Shown here piece by piece: positions 1-6,371 of a stretch of DNA of 9,025 nt (its first letter is position 1; each line of letters opens with the position of its first letter). The DNA comes from CAZXCK01 sp964639225 (GTDB lineage Bacteria > Chloroflexota > Anaerolineae > Aggregatilineales > Phototrophicaceae): assembly GCA_964639225.1 (NCBI GenBank), contig CAZXCK010000155.1, forward strand, positions 1-9,025. Reading direction: 5' to 3'. Below the pieces are notes generated by a model that ran no database searches, had not been told where the DNA came from, and worked only from the letters and a program-made list of their open reading frames with translations. Position numbers and translations under genes: made by a program.

Positions 1-42
1 GCGCGTCTGATTGATCTCAGCGCCACCTGCAAGCAAAAATGA
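1..42 (+). CDS. Possible C-terminal tail of a plus-strand gene (cut by window edge)
   Basis: Frame 1 is open from the first base to a TGA at 40-42 and reads ARLIDLSATCKQK. The other two plus frames stop within the first 12 bases. A strong hairpin begins two bases after the stop, which fits a gene end. Thirteen residues are too few to name a family, and the reading could be chance. Confidence 0.3.
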   Translation, partial: ARLIDLSATCKQK

Positions 43-43
43 C

Positions 44-73
44 ACAAATCCCCGCATCAAGGCGGGGATTTGT
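44..73. terminator. Strong hairpin terminator, probably bidirectional
   Basis: A perfect 12-bp stem pairs 44-55 (ACAAATCCCCGC) with 62-73 around a 6-base loop (ATCAAG). Read on the minus strand, the stem is followed within a few bases by a run of five T, so it best fits an intrinsic terminator for transcripts coming from the patatin-like gene and the DUF1697 remnant. On the plus strand only TCTTTGA follows, so it may also end the gene whose tail lies at 1-42, less efficiently. Confidence 0.7.
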
Positions 74-166
74 CTTTGAAATGCTCCGCTGGTGTAGGGC
101 AGGTAGAAATAATACAGGCTGCCTGGTTGTTTCATCCGCATAATCATAGGCCGGCTTTGCAGCTAA

Positions 167-400
167 TCAGCCTGAACATAGTCCCAGGATTTTATTGACT
201 GTGTTCCAGTTCCGTCCTGTGGCGACGCATCCCAGCTTACGCTCGATGAGGCCGTTATCCAGTTTGGAACGGCCCATGCCCTCTGGATAGAAGATGTAAA
301 GCTCCTGTCCGCTGCTGTGGATAACCTCTGGCCCGTTGTGTGCCGCTTGCAGTGTCGCCAGCGATTCGTCATCCGGTTCGTAGTGTGTGACCGAATTTGC
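167..400 (-). pseudogene. DUF1697 family protein, C-terminal remnant without a start
   Basis: Downstream of the patatin-like gene, and in exactly its reading frame, 77 codons stay open from base 400 to a TGA at 167-169. The translation contains HYEPDDESLATL, then ELYIFYPEGMGRSKLDNGL, then IERKLG and ATGRNWNTVNKIL. This is the signature of the C-terminal third of DUF1697 (PF08002) proteins, where a GMGRSKL segment is followed by ERKLGT and RNWNTV. Family members are roughly 180 residues, so about 100 N-terminal residues are missing. There is no ATG, GTG or TTG until an internal Met inside the conserved motif, so independent translation is unlikely. The conservation of the motifs suggests recent truncation, probably by a rearrangement that placed the patatin-like gene next to it. 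Stop-codon readthrough making a fusion is possible but unsupported. The family's function is unknown. Confidence 0.72.
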
Positions 401-1648
401 TCAGAACCAGCGCCGCCGCCGGTCCAGGAACCGGTGGCTCCCTGCGAGCTGGTCCATATAGCGCTCAACAGCCGCCGGAGACAGGTCCAGCTTCCAGGCT
501 GGCGCGCCTTCGATATAGGGCAGGCGGTCGCCGATGCGCACGCCCTGCTGGAACATCGTCAGGTAGACATGCGCCAGCGAATAACCGTGATAGGCAAGCA
601 GCGTGGCTTCGCTGTCGAGAAAGTGATTCAGGTCGGTGCGAGTGGCGCGCACCCGCTCGACAACCGCCTCTGGCAGCGCGACGGCTTCCAACTCGTCCTT
701 CGCGTCCGACCGCTGTAACTCACGCAAGTGACTGGCGACAACATCGATGGAAATCATGATGCCCACACTCAGGCCGCCCCGAATACGCTCGATAAAGCGA
801 TCCTTGCGTGTACGTCGCGTCTGCTCCTGCAGGATGTCGCTGATGCGCCCCAGAATGCCCACCATGCGATACACTGGCACGAAGCGTCGCCCGGCCCAGT
901 TCCATTCGAGCAGTTCGGGTGAGGCGTCGCTGACCACCAGGAACTCAGGCTGTTTCAGTCCGTCTGGGCGGGGGCGCTGGTTGGCGTTCAGATACCAGTC
1001 CAGGCCGGTGTTATCATAGACACCGCCGTCCATAAACCAAAGCGACGTATCATTGGCGAAGTTGATTGACAGTGGCAAATGCGCTGCTGAGGCCGTCACG
1101 GCGTCGGAGATGCGCACCGAGCGGGCGCGGTCGGCAGGGGCGGTGAAGTAGCCCTTGTCGTCGCCAAAGTATCCGCGCGCGATGCGGAATCCCTGCGCAG
1201 AGGCCAGGTTAGTCGTGTTGAATACCATATCGAGGTCGTCGGGCAGGTCGTGTGTGGTCAGTTGTTTGTTGCCGTAGAACCAGCGATCAAACAGCTTCGA
1301 CCACAGAATGCTCCAGGTGAAGTTGGGCCACAGCAGCAGCGGTGTGGTAAGCAGGCACAATACCAGCCAGCGATTGCGAAAGTTGGCCGAAGTCACCCAC
1401 TCGATGAAAGGATTATAGACCTCGTCCATAAAGGTATCCAGCGAGAAATCGTTTTCGCGTAGCACATCCCACCTGAGCGCCAGATAGGCGGCGATGATGC
1501 TGCCACCGGACACGCTGGAAATCGCGCCAACGTTGCTGAGCTGGCCCGTTTCGGCCAGGTAGCGCAGCACGCCCAGATGATACAGCGAGGCCCGAAAGCC
1601 CCCGCCCGATAGACACAGGCCGATTGATTTTTCCGGAAAAGTTTTCAT
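401..1648 (-). CDS. Patatin-like phospholipase family protein
   Basis: A 415-residue predicted serine lipid acyl hydrolase. The N-terminus shows the patatin oxyanion-hole motif SGGGFRA (residues 14-20). The nucleophile elbow is SVSGGS around Ser47, where the first Gly of GxSxG is replaced by Ser, a change seen in some bacterial and cPLA2-like members. The catalytic Asp lies in MDGGVYDNTG (Asp207), the usual DGG element. Ser47 and Asp207 form the expected dyad. Residues 92-108 are hydrophobic and Trp/Leu-rich, so it may associate with membranes; no signal peptide is seen. Residues beyond about 260 are a family-specific C-terminal extension, and the protein ends in an Arg-rich RRRRWF. The ATG start is supported by a GAGG Shine-Dalgarno seven bases upstream. 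The gene is divergent from ccmC and followed in frame by the DUF1697 remnant. Substrate cannot be predicted. Confidence 0.9.
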   Translation of the reverse strand: MKTFPEKSIGLCLSGGGFRASLYHLGVLRYLAETGQLSNVGAISSVSGGSIIAAYLALRWDVLRENDFSLDTFMDEVYNPFIEWVTSANFRNRWLVLCLLTTPLLLWPNFTWSILWSKLFDRWFYGNKQLTTHDLPDDLDMVFNTTNLASAQGFRIARGYFGDDKGYFTAPADRARSVRISDAVTASAAHLPLSINFANDTSLWFMDGGVYDNTGLDWYLNANQRPRPDGLKQPEFLVVSDASPELLEWNWAGRRFVPVYRMVGILGRISDILQEQTRRTRKDRFIERIRGGLSVGIMISIDVVASHLRELQRSDAKDELEAVALPEAVVERVRATRTDLNHFLDSEATLLAYHGYSLAHVYLTMFQQGVRIGDRLPYIEGAPAWKLDLSPAAVERYMDQLAGSHRFLDRRRRWF

Positions 1649-1702
1649 GGGTTATCCTCGACCCGCCTGCGAGAATTTACTAAAGCAAATATATTTCCTC
1701 AC

Positions 1703-1731
1703 ATTATATAGGTAGATGAGGTAAGACCCAA
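1703..1731 (-). promoter_or_regulatory. Candidate sigma-70 promoter for the patatin-like gene
   Basis: On the minus strand a perfect -10 box TATAAT (1708-1703) is preceded by a -35-like TTGGGT (1731-1726) with a 17-base spacer. It lies in a locally AT-rich patch of an otherwise GC-rich window. Transcription would begin near 1696, giving a leader of about 47 bases before the ATG at 1648. On the plus strand the same 188-base gap contains TAAAAT at 1788-1793, which could be a -10 for ccmC, but no good -35 is found for it. Confidence 0.42.
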
Positions 1732-1836
1732 ATATCCGGCGGCTGAATTGGGAGCAGGACTCTCTACGACCTGGCAGTAACATACTGTAAAATGATCGCT
1801 GATCGTGCACCGTGAATGTTTATCAGGTAGCTTGAA

Positions 1837-2568
1837 ATGATGCGTATTGCGTTTTTCTCCGGCGGTCCCTTGGGGACCGATTGGCTGAAGTTACTGTCTG
1901 GCCTGGCGCTGGCTGGCTTTGTGCTGGGCCTGGCACTGGCGCTCATCTACGCGCCGACCAACACCGTGCAGGGCGAGGTTCAGCGCATCTTCTATCTGCA
2001 TCTGGCGGCATTCGTCGGCGCGTTTGTCGGTTTCATCAGTGCGGCAGTTGGTGGCGTCGCCTATCTGCGCACACGGCGAATCGCGTGGGATATGCTCGCT
2101 CAGGCTGGCGTCGAGGTGGGGTTGCTGCTGGCGTTCATCAACGTGCTGACCGGCGCCATCTACGCCCGCCCGATCATCAATAGCTGGTGGACCTGGGACC
2201 CTAAGCTGACCGCCGTAACCATCATGATGCTCACATACACCGCCTACCTCATGCTGCGCAACGGTGTCGAAAGCCCGGAGCGCCGCCGTCTCTTCGCGGC
2301 GGTTTACAGCATTATCGCTTTTGTGACCGTGATCAATACGTTTATGGCCATCCGGCTGCGCCCGGATACGCTGCACGAAGTGATGTTCGCCCCCGGTTCG
2401 GCGCTGTTCCGTATGCCGGCACGTATGCAGTTGGCGTTGTTTGGCAACATGCTGATATGGGGCGGGCTGATCGCCCCGGCGCTGATCGGCTGGCGTTTCC
2501 GGTTGGAGCGTGTTCATCTGGCCAACGAACGCCTGCGCCTCAGGCTGCTGGATGGAGAGCGCCACTGA
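1837..2568 (+). CDS. ccmC: CcmC/CcsA-family heme-handling protein for cytochrome c maturation
   Basis: A 243-residue polytopic membrane protein with about six hydrophobic segments (near 18-38, 52-76, 86-108, 122-140, 152-172 and 196-218). The periplasmic WWD motif, which holds heme in this superfamily, appears as SWWTWDPKLTA at residues 116-126. The two flanking histidines expected in CcmC correspond to His55 (RIFYLHLAAF) and His180 (DTLHEVMF). Length matches CcmC (about 240) rather than the longer CcsA or CcmF. In family members the protein binds heme at the outer membrane face and passes it to the chaperone CcmE. The start is ATG 1837 (Met-Met), with AGG about nine bases upstream. The stop overlaps the start of the ccmD-like gene (TGATG). 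The genes ccmA, ccmB, ccmE and ccmF are not in the window, which is unusual. Confidence 0.9.
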   Translation: MMRIAFFSGGPLGTDWLKLLSGLALAGFVLGLALALIYAPTNTVQGEVQRIFYLHLAAFVGAFVGFISAAVGGVAYLRTRRIAWDMLAQAGVEVGLLLAFINVLTGAIYARPIINSWWTWDPKLTAVTIMMLTYTAYLMLRNGVESPERRRLFAAVYSIIAFVTVINTFMAIRLRPDTLHEVMFAPGSALFRMPARMQLALFGNMLIWGGLIAPALIGWRFRLERVHLANERLRLRLLDGERH

Positions 2569-2708
2569 TGCCCGACAATGCCGACTATCTGCTGATGGGG
2601 CTGGCGGTCGTGCTGGGGCTGGTGGGTTTCTATGTTGTGCTGCTGGTCCTGCGTTTCCACGAGGCCCGGCGCACGCGCCAGCGCATCGAGCAGTTCCTCG
2701 ACGACTGA
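2568..2708 (+). CDS. ccmD: CcmD-like small single-span membrane protein
   Basis: A 46-residue peptide starting at an ATG that shares its A with the ccmC stop (TGATG), with a GGAGAG ribosome site nine bases upstream. It has a short acidic N-terminus, one strongly hydrophobic helix (about residues 8-27, from LLMGLAVVLGLVGFYVV) and a basic tail (HEARRTRQRIEQ) that should face the cytoplasm by the positive-inside rule. This layout, the size and the position directly after ccmC match CcmD, which tethers CcmC to CcmAB and CcmE in the heme-export complex. Sequence conservation in CcmD is poor, so the call rests mainly on topology and gene order. The same frame is open further upstream, inside ccmC, but the coupled ATG is the natural start. 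Confidence 0.75.
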   Translation: MPDNADYLLMGLAVVLGLVGFYVVLLVLRFHEARRTRQRIEQFLDD

Positions 2709-2719
2709 CTTGTTCAGTC
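2703..2719. terminator. Small palindrome spanning both convergent stop codons
   Basis: GACTGA (2703-2708) pairs perfectly with TCAGTC (2714-2719) around a 5-base loop CTTGT. The TGA of the ccmD-like gene ends the left arm, and the reverse-strand TGA of the histidine kinase lies in the right arm, so only five bases separate the two genes. It could act as a weak bidirectional terminator, but a 6-bp stem with three G-C pairs and no U-tract is marginal. Confidence 0.3.
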
Positions 2720-3781
2720 TGTTGATCCGCCTACCGGCAGCGAACGGTATGCTTCTGGCGACCGCTGGAACGCACCCTGACACACTGGACAGCAGAAATA
2801 ATAGGTCTCACCGGCATATTTGACGCTGCCATAAGCCTGCTGCGGCTCGATCAGCGCGCTGCACACCGGATCGCGCACCAGATGACTCGGCTGGCTGCCG
2901 ACAGCGGGGATGCCGATCTCAAGACGGGTTCCCTGGCCGGGGCGACTGGCCACTTTCAGCCAGCCATCCAGCCCGGCGACCCGTTCCTGCATGCCTACCA
3001 TACCGTAACGCTGATTTAGCGCCAGTTCGCCCAACTGGGCCGGTGGCTGAAAGCCGATGCCGTCATCTTCAATGGTCAGCAGAACGCCGCTATCGTCGTA
3101 AGTCAGGCGCAGGTCTGCGCGGCTGGCCTGGCTGTGACGGCTGATGTTGCTCAATGCTTCCTGCGCAGCGCGGAACAGGGCCAGCTCGCGCGCTTCGTCC
3201 AGGCGGCGAGGTACACCCTCGACATGCAGATGTAACTCCGGCTGTTTCAACTTCTCGACCTGCATGCGCAGCGCCGCCACCAGCCCCAGCTCTTCCAGTG
3301 CTGGCGGGCGCAGACCGCCGATGAGGTCGCGCAGGTTGTCCACAATCTCGACCGCCTGCGTGCGCGCTGTTTGCAGCATCTGCACCGTGCGCGCCGGTTC
3401 CGTGTGGACCCATTCCTGCGCCAGACTCACCGCCTGTGAGATAGCGATGACCGACTGTACCGTTTCGTCGTGTAGTTCACGAGCGATACGTTTGCGTTCG
3501 TTTTCCAGGCCGTCCGTCAGCCGGTCGGTATAGGCGCGGCTCTGCTGCTGGGCACGGCGCACATGACGGCACATGCCAGCCATCGCTCGCTGCAACTGCT
3601 GCACCTCAGCGATTCCACCACCCGGCTGCTCGAATGAGTCCAGTTGGCCGGCCTTGAGCTGGTCCGCGCGCTGTGCCAGCAGCCGGATCGGGCGCAGCAC
3701 CCGCAGGTAAAACCACAGATTGCTGGTGATAAACAGCGCCGCGCCGACGCAGCACAGCTCGAACAGGTGATTGTGGAGCAT
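2714..3781 (-). CDS. NarL-type sensor histidine kinase with C-terminal YHS domain
   Basis: A 355-residue kinase. Residues 5-29 form one membrane helix, followed by a HAMP-like linker and coiled coil (30-95). The HisKA_3 dimerisation helix carries the phospho-acceptor His104 in RIARELHDE. The HATPase domain shows an N box (EALSNISRH, Asn212), a G1 box (EDDGIGF, 238-244), a glycine loop (RYGMVGMQERV) and GQGTRLEI. There is no periplasmic or PAS sensor. Instead, residues 304-345 form a YHS domain: DPVC, then YAGETYYFCCPVC, with cysteines 307, 330, 331 and 334. YHS and TRASH-type modules are known from heavy-metal ATPases and are proposed to bind metal, so a soluble metal or redox input is inferred. 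The start overlaps the regulator stop (TGATG), with a GGAGAGG site seven bases upstream, so the pair is translationally coupled. It is convergent with ccmD. Confidence 0.9.
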   Translation of the reverse strand: MLHNHLFELCCVGAALFITSNLWFYLRVLRPIRLLAQRADQLKAGQLDSFEQPGGGIAEVQQLQRAMAGMCRHVRRAQQQSRAYTDRLTDGLENERKRIARELHDETVQSVIAISQAVSLAQEWVHTEPARTVQMLQTARTQAVEIVDNLRDLIGGLRPPALEELGLVAALRMQVEKLKQPELHLHVEGVPRRLDEARELALFRAAQEALSNISRHSQASRADLRLTYDDSGVLLTIEDDGIGFQPPAQLGELALNQRYGMVGMQERVAGLDGWLKVASRPGQGTRLEIGIPAVGSQPSHLVRDPVCSALIEPQQAYGSVKYAGETYYFCCPVCQGAFQRSPEAYRSLPVGGSTD

Positions 3782-4425
3782 CAGCTTTCCTCTCCGCCGT
3801 CCAGTTGGATGTAACCATGCTGCAGCGCGACCGTCACCGCTTCGGTGCGGGTGTTCACGCCCAGTTTTTCGTAAATGTTTTTCAGATGGCCCTGCACGGT
3901 GCGGTCAGAGATAAACAGCGCCCTGCCGATCTCTTTGTTGGTTTTACCGTAGCCAGCGTGGGTGAGCACTTCGCGCTCGCGTTCGGTGAGCGCTTCAACC
4001 TGTGCTGGCATGTTGCGCATGTGCTGTTCGAGCTTTGTCAGTGTCGCTGTATCGAAGGCGCGCCGCCCACCGGCGACCTCATGCAGCGCATGGTACAGCG
4101 CGTCCAGCTCCGCCGTTTTGAGGATGAAACCGTCTGCGCCGGCGTCCAGCAGCGCATGGACGTAGGCCGGTTCGTCATAGGCGGTGAGGGCCAGCACACG
4201 GACCTGCGGGTTGTCGTGGCGGATGCGCCGCGTGGCTTCCACGCCGGTGAGTTCCGGCAGGTGAATGTCCATCACCACCACGTCGGGCTGAAGCTGGCGC
4301 GCCAGCTCGACAGCTTCGCGTCCGTTGGTGGCCTCGCCAATGACTTCGACGCCCCGGCTTTCCAGATAAAGGCGCGTACCCTGGCGGACAATACTGTGAT
4401 CTTCTACCAGCAGAACCCTGACCAT
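3781..4425 (-). CDS. NarL/LuxR-family response regulator
   Basis: A 214-residue two-domain transcription regulator. The receiver domain (1-120) has the acidic pair Glu8/Asp9, the phospho-acceptor Asp53 (VVMDIHLPELTG), Thr81 and Lys103 (ILKTAE). The C-terminal LuxR-type helix-turn-helix (about 144-206) reads LTEREREVL, then GKTNKEIGRALFISDRTVQ, then HLKNIYEKLGV, all typical of NarL/FixJ proteins. It should be phosphorylated by the downstream kinase, whose ATG overlaps this gene's TGA, and bind DNA as a dimer. Its targets are unknown. Regulators of this class often control their own operon and adjacent genes, so the divergent 228-base gap at 4426-4653 is a reasonable place to look for a site. 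No clear promoter for this gene was found there, and the ribosome site upstream of ATG 4425 is weak (GGAAA). Confidence 0.93.
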   Translation of the reverse strand: MVRVLLVEDHSIVRQGTRLYLESRGVEVIGEATNGREAVELARQLQPDVVVMDIHLPELTGVEATRRIRHDNPQVRVLALTAYDEPAYVHALLDAGADGFILKTAELDALYHALHEVAGGRRAFDTATLTKLEQHMRNMPAQVEALTEREREVLTHAGYGKTNKEIGRALFISDRTVQGHLKNIYEKLGVNTRTEAVTVALQHGYIQLDGGEES

Positions 4426-4590
4426 CGTGTTTCCATTCTCGTCCTGAGACTTTTCAATAATGGCAGCCCAGTCCAGCCAGCAGAACGCGCCAAATGGCGT
4501 GTGTGTGACCAGGTCTGGATACTGGAGTCCTTTGTCTGTTTACAGATTATCACATCTGGCCGACGATTCGGCACTGGTTCTGTGGGTCTG

Positions 4591-4619
4591 TTGCGCCCGC
4601 ATGGCAGATCAACTACACT
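4591..4619 (+). promoter_or_regulatory. Candidate promoter for the Dph6-like gene
   Basis: TTGCGC (4591-4596) and TACACT (4614-4619) are separated by 17 bases, a plausible -35/-10 pair. Transcription would start near 4626, leaving a leader of about 28 bases that includes the AGGAG ribosome site at 4641-4645. The match is imperfect in both boxes. A small hairpin, GCCGA-CGAT-TCGGC, lies upstream at 4559-4572 and could be an operator or chance. Confidence 0.33.
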
Positions 4620-4653
4620 CAGCGCACAACGCATAATCCCAGGAGTCCGTGCC

Positions 4654-5292
4654 ATGTCGATACCCGTACTCGTCGCCTGGAGTGGCGGCAAAGACAGCCT
4701 GATGGCCCTCTGGAAACTTCCATCAGAGTATGAAGTCGTCGCGCTGGTGACCAACATCCAGTCCAGCGAAGAGCGTATCAGTGTGCATGGCGTGCGCCGT
4801 GAACTGCTCGAGCGACAGGCGGAGGCGCTGGGACTGCCGGACGCGCCCAGCAACGCCGAATACGAAGCGCGTGTCGAGGCGGTTTTTGCGCCGTTCCGGG
4901 AGCAGGGCATCACGCATGTTGTCTACGGCGATCTGTTCCTGCCCGATGTCCGCGAATACCGTGACGCGCATCTTCAGGAGATGGGTATGCAGGGCGTGTA
5001 TCCACTGTGGGAGCAGGACACGCGCGCCCTCATTCAGGAGTTTATCGCCGCCGGCTTCAAAACGATTGTCACCGCAGTCGATACGACCCAACTGGATGCG
5101 TCTTTTGTTGGGCGCGAACTGGATACGGCTTTCGTTAACGAACTGCTGCCCGGAGTCGACCCCTGCGGCGAAAACGGCGAATTTCACACCTTTGTCTATG
5201 CCGGGTCGCTGTTTCGCCAGCCGGTGGCCTTCACTATCGGCAGGACGTTCTGGAAGGATGACCGCTTCTGCTACTGCGATCTGCTGCCCTGA
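4654..5292 (+). CDS. Dph6-related ATP pyrophosphatase (PP-loop, diphthine-ammonia-ligase-like)
   Basis: A 212-residue cytoplasmic enzyme of the adenine-nucleotide alpha-hydrolase superfamily. The PP-loop SGGKDS occupies residues 10-15 and binds ATP pyrophosphate. Other family features are SVHGVRRELL (43-52), VVYGDLFLPDVR (89-100), YPLWEQDT (116-123) and the C-terminal GENGEFHTFVYAG (172-184), which is the hallmark of the Dph6/MJ0570 group. Eukaryotic Dph6 amidates diphthine on elongation factor 2. Bacteria lack diphthamide, so the bacterial substrate is unknown; an ATP-driven amidation or adenylation is inferred. The ATG at 4654 is chosen because AGGAG sits eight bases upstream and the PP-loop falls at the family's usual place near the N-terminus. 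The same frame runs open back to 3805 but there is only antisense to the response regulator. It stands alone, with 205 bases before the next gene. Confidence 0.87.
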   Translation: MSIPVLVAWSGGKDSLMALWKLPSEYEVVALVTNIQSSEERISVHGVRRELLERQAEALGLPDAPSNAEYEARVEAVFAPFREQGITHVVYGDLFLPDVREYRDAHLQEMGMQGVYPLWEQDTRALIQEFIAAGFKTIVTAVDTTQLDASFVGRELDTAFVNELLPGVDPCGENGEFHTFVYAGSLFRQPVAFTIGRTFWKDDRFCYCDLLP

Positions 5293-5497
5293 GTGCCTGC
5301 ACCATGCGTGTGGGCGTTCAGAATCGACGAACAGCAGCACGATTGGCGCTGGTAACTACGTAATAACTTATAGGTTTTCGGATTGACTTTGCAGTATACT
5401 TAAACAGGCAAAAAAGGTCACAGCGACGGGCCTTGAGGCGGCGTTCGGCCAGCCATTGACGAATTATTACCGGTTTGCTGCAAGAATGGAGCCATTG
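5293..5497 (+). promoter_or_regulatory. Leader of the C1 operon with weak promoter-like boxes
   Basis: This 205-base gap precedes the methyltransferase gene. A TATACT at 5395-5400 resembles a -10 box, but nothing at the proper distance upstream resembles a -35. TTGACT at 5383-5388 is a good -35 sequence, but no -10 lies 16-18 bases after it. The patch 5350-5415 is AT-rich compared with its flanks, as expected for a promoter region. I searched by eye for cobalamin, THF and SAM-type riboswitch elements and did not recognise one. The GGAG at 5488-5491 is the ribosome site for ATG 5498. Confidence 0.3.
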
Positions 5498-6349
5498 ATG
5501 CAGACTCTTTTGAAGGGTATTAATCAGGAAGTCATTATCAGTCCGGAACACCCGACCGCTATCATCGGCGAGCGGATTAACCCCACCGGGCGCAAGGTGT
5601 TCAGCGCCGAGCTGGAAGCTGGCGACCTCAGTCGCATCGCTAAGGATGCCCAGGCCCAGGTCGATGCCGGTGCGGTCATTCTCGATGTCAACGTGGGCGC
5701 TGCTCGCGTAGACGAAGTGCAGATGCTGCCCGAAGCTGTACGTATCGTCCAGGATACGGTAGATGTACCCATCTCGATTGACTCGTCCAACCCCGAAGCG
5801 CTGAAGGCTGCGCTCAAAGTCTATAAGGGAAGGGCGCTCATCAACTCGGTGAACGGCGAGAAAGAGCGGCTGACGCAGGTGCTGCCGCTGGTCGCCGAAT
5901 ATGGCGCGGCGGTCATCGCCCTGTGCATGGGCGATGACGGCATCCCCGAAACCGCCGAGCAGCGGCTGGCCATCGCTCGCCATATTCTCGAAGCCGCCCA
6001 GGCCGTCGGTGTCCCGCCGGAAGATATTCTGTTCGACCCGCTGGCGATGACCATCAGCGTCAATCACCGCGCAGCCCAGGTGACCATCGACACGGCGCGC
6101 TCCATCCGCGATGAACTGGGCACCAACATGACCATCGGTGCCAGCAATACCTCGCATGGTATGCCGGACCGCCAGTTGCTGAACACCGTGTTCCTGGCCG
6201 GGTTTATCCAGGCCGGTGTCAACGCGCCCATCTGCAACCCGCTGACCAATACACTCGCCGTCCGCGCCATCGACCTGATGCAGGGACTCGACGAGTGGGG
6301 CATGCGCTATATCCAGACCTACCGCAAACTTCAGGCCAGCCAGTCCTGA
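5498..6349 (+). CDS. Methyltetrahydrofolate:corrinoid methyltransferase-like, pterin-binding (DHPS fold)
   Basis: A 283-residue TIM-barrel protein of the pterin-binding superfamily, closer to MeTr/AcsE-type methyltransferases than to folate-making dihydropteroate synthase. Key segments are IIGERINPTGRKVF (22-35), ILDVNVGA (61-68), ISIDSSNPEALKAAL (92-106), INSVNGEKER (115-124), DPLAMTIS (180-187) and GASNTSHGMPDR (214-225). GERINPT, the Asp/Asn pterin contacts and the SNxSxGMP loop are typical of methyl-THF enzymes. It should transfer the N5 methyl of methyl-THF to a corrinoid cofactor or protein. The frame is open from a TTG at 5456 and there is another ATG at 5486, but ATG 5498 has a GGAG six bases upstream and gives the usual N-terminus. 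The next gene, 22 bases downstream, makes methyl-THF, so the pair is very probably an operon. No corrinoid protein gene is in the window. Confidence 0.87.
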   Translation: MQTLLKGINQEVIISPEHPTAIIGERINPTGRKVFSAELEAGDLSRIAKDAQAQVDAGAVILDVNVGAARVDEVQMLPEAVRIVQDTVDVPISIDSSNPEALKAALKVYKGRALINSVNGEKERLTQVLPLVAEYGAAVIALCMGDDGIPETAEQRLAIARHILEAAQAVGVPPEDILFDPLAMTISVNHRAAQVTIDTARSIRDELGTNMTIGASNTSHGMPDRQLLNTVFLAGFIQAGVNAPICNPLTNTLAVRAIDLMQGLDEWGMRYIQTYRKLQASQS

Positions 6350-6371
6350 CATAACGACGAGTACAAATCCT

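Noticed and set aside
97..135. Second terminator (GGCAG...CTGCC, then TGGTTGTTT)
   Set aside because: Only a 5-bp stem with a long loop, and the T-run is interrupted. Too weak to call beside the strong hairpin at 44-73.
163..468. Minus-strand 101-residue frame overlapping the patatin end
   Set aside because: It is out of frame with the DUF1697 motifs, Ser/Thr/Arg-rich and without family features. The true signal is in the frame ending at 167.
1891..2565. Minus-strand open frame of 224 codons opposite ccmC
   Set aside because: The product is rich in Gln, His and Arg with no domain, as expected from the antisense of a membrane-protein gene.
4559..4572. GCCGA-CGAT-TCGGC inverted repeat as an operator for the response regulator
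   Set aside because: Five-base arms are common by chance in GC-rich DNA and there is no second copy to support a regulator site.
3805..4653. Long open frame running into the Dph6-like gene from upstream (would give a 495-residue protein)
   Set aside because: It is antisense to a clear response regulator with all catalytic residues, has no family resemblance, and the ATG at 4654 has its own AGGAG site and the expected N-terminus.
5401..5497. Possible cobalamin, THF or SAM/SAH riboswitch in front of the C1 operon
   Set aside because: Function made one plausible, but I could not find the conserved boxes or a convincing stem set. Only short GGC/GCC pairings are present. A covariance-model search would settle it.
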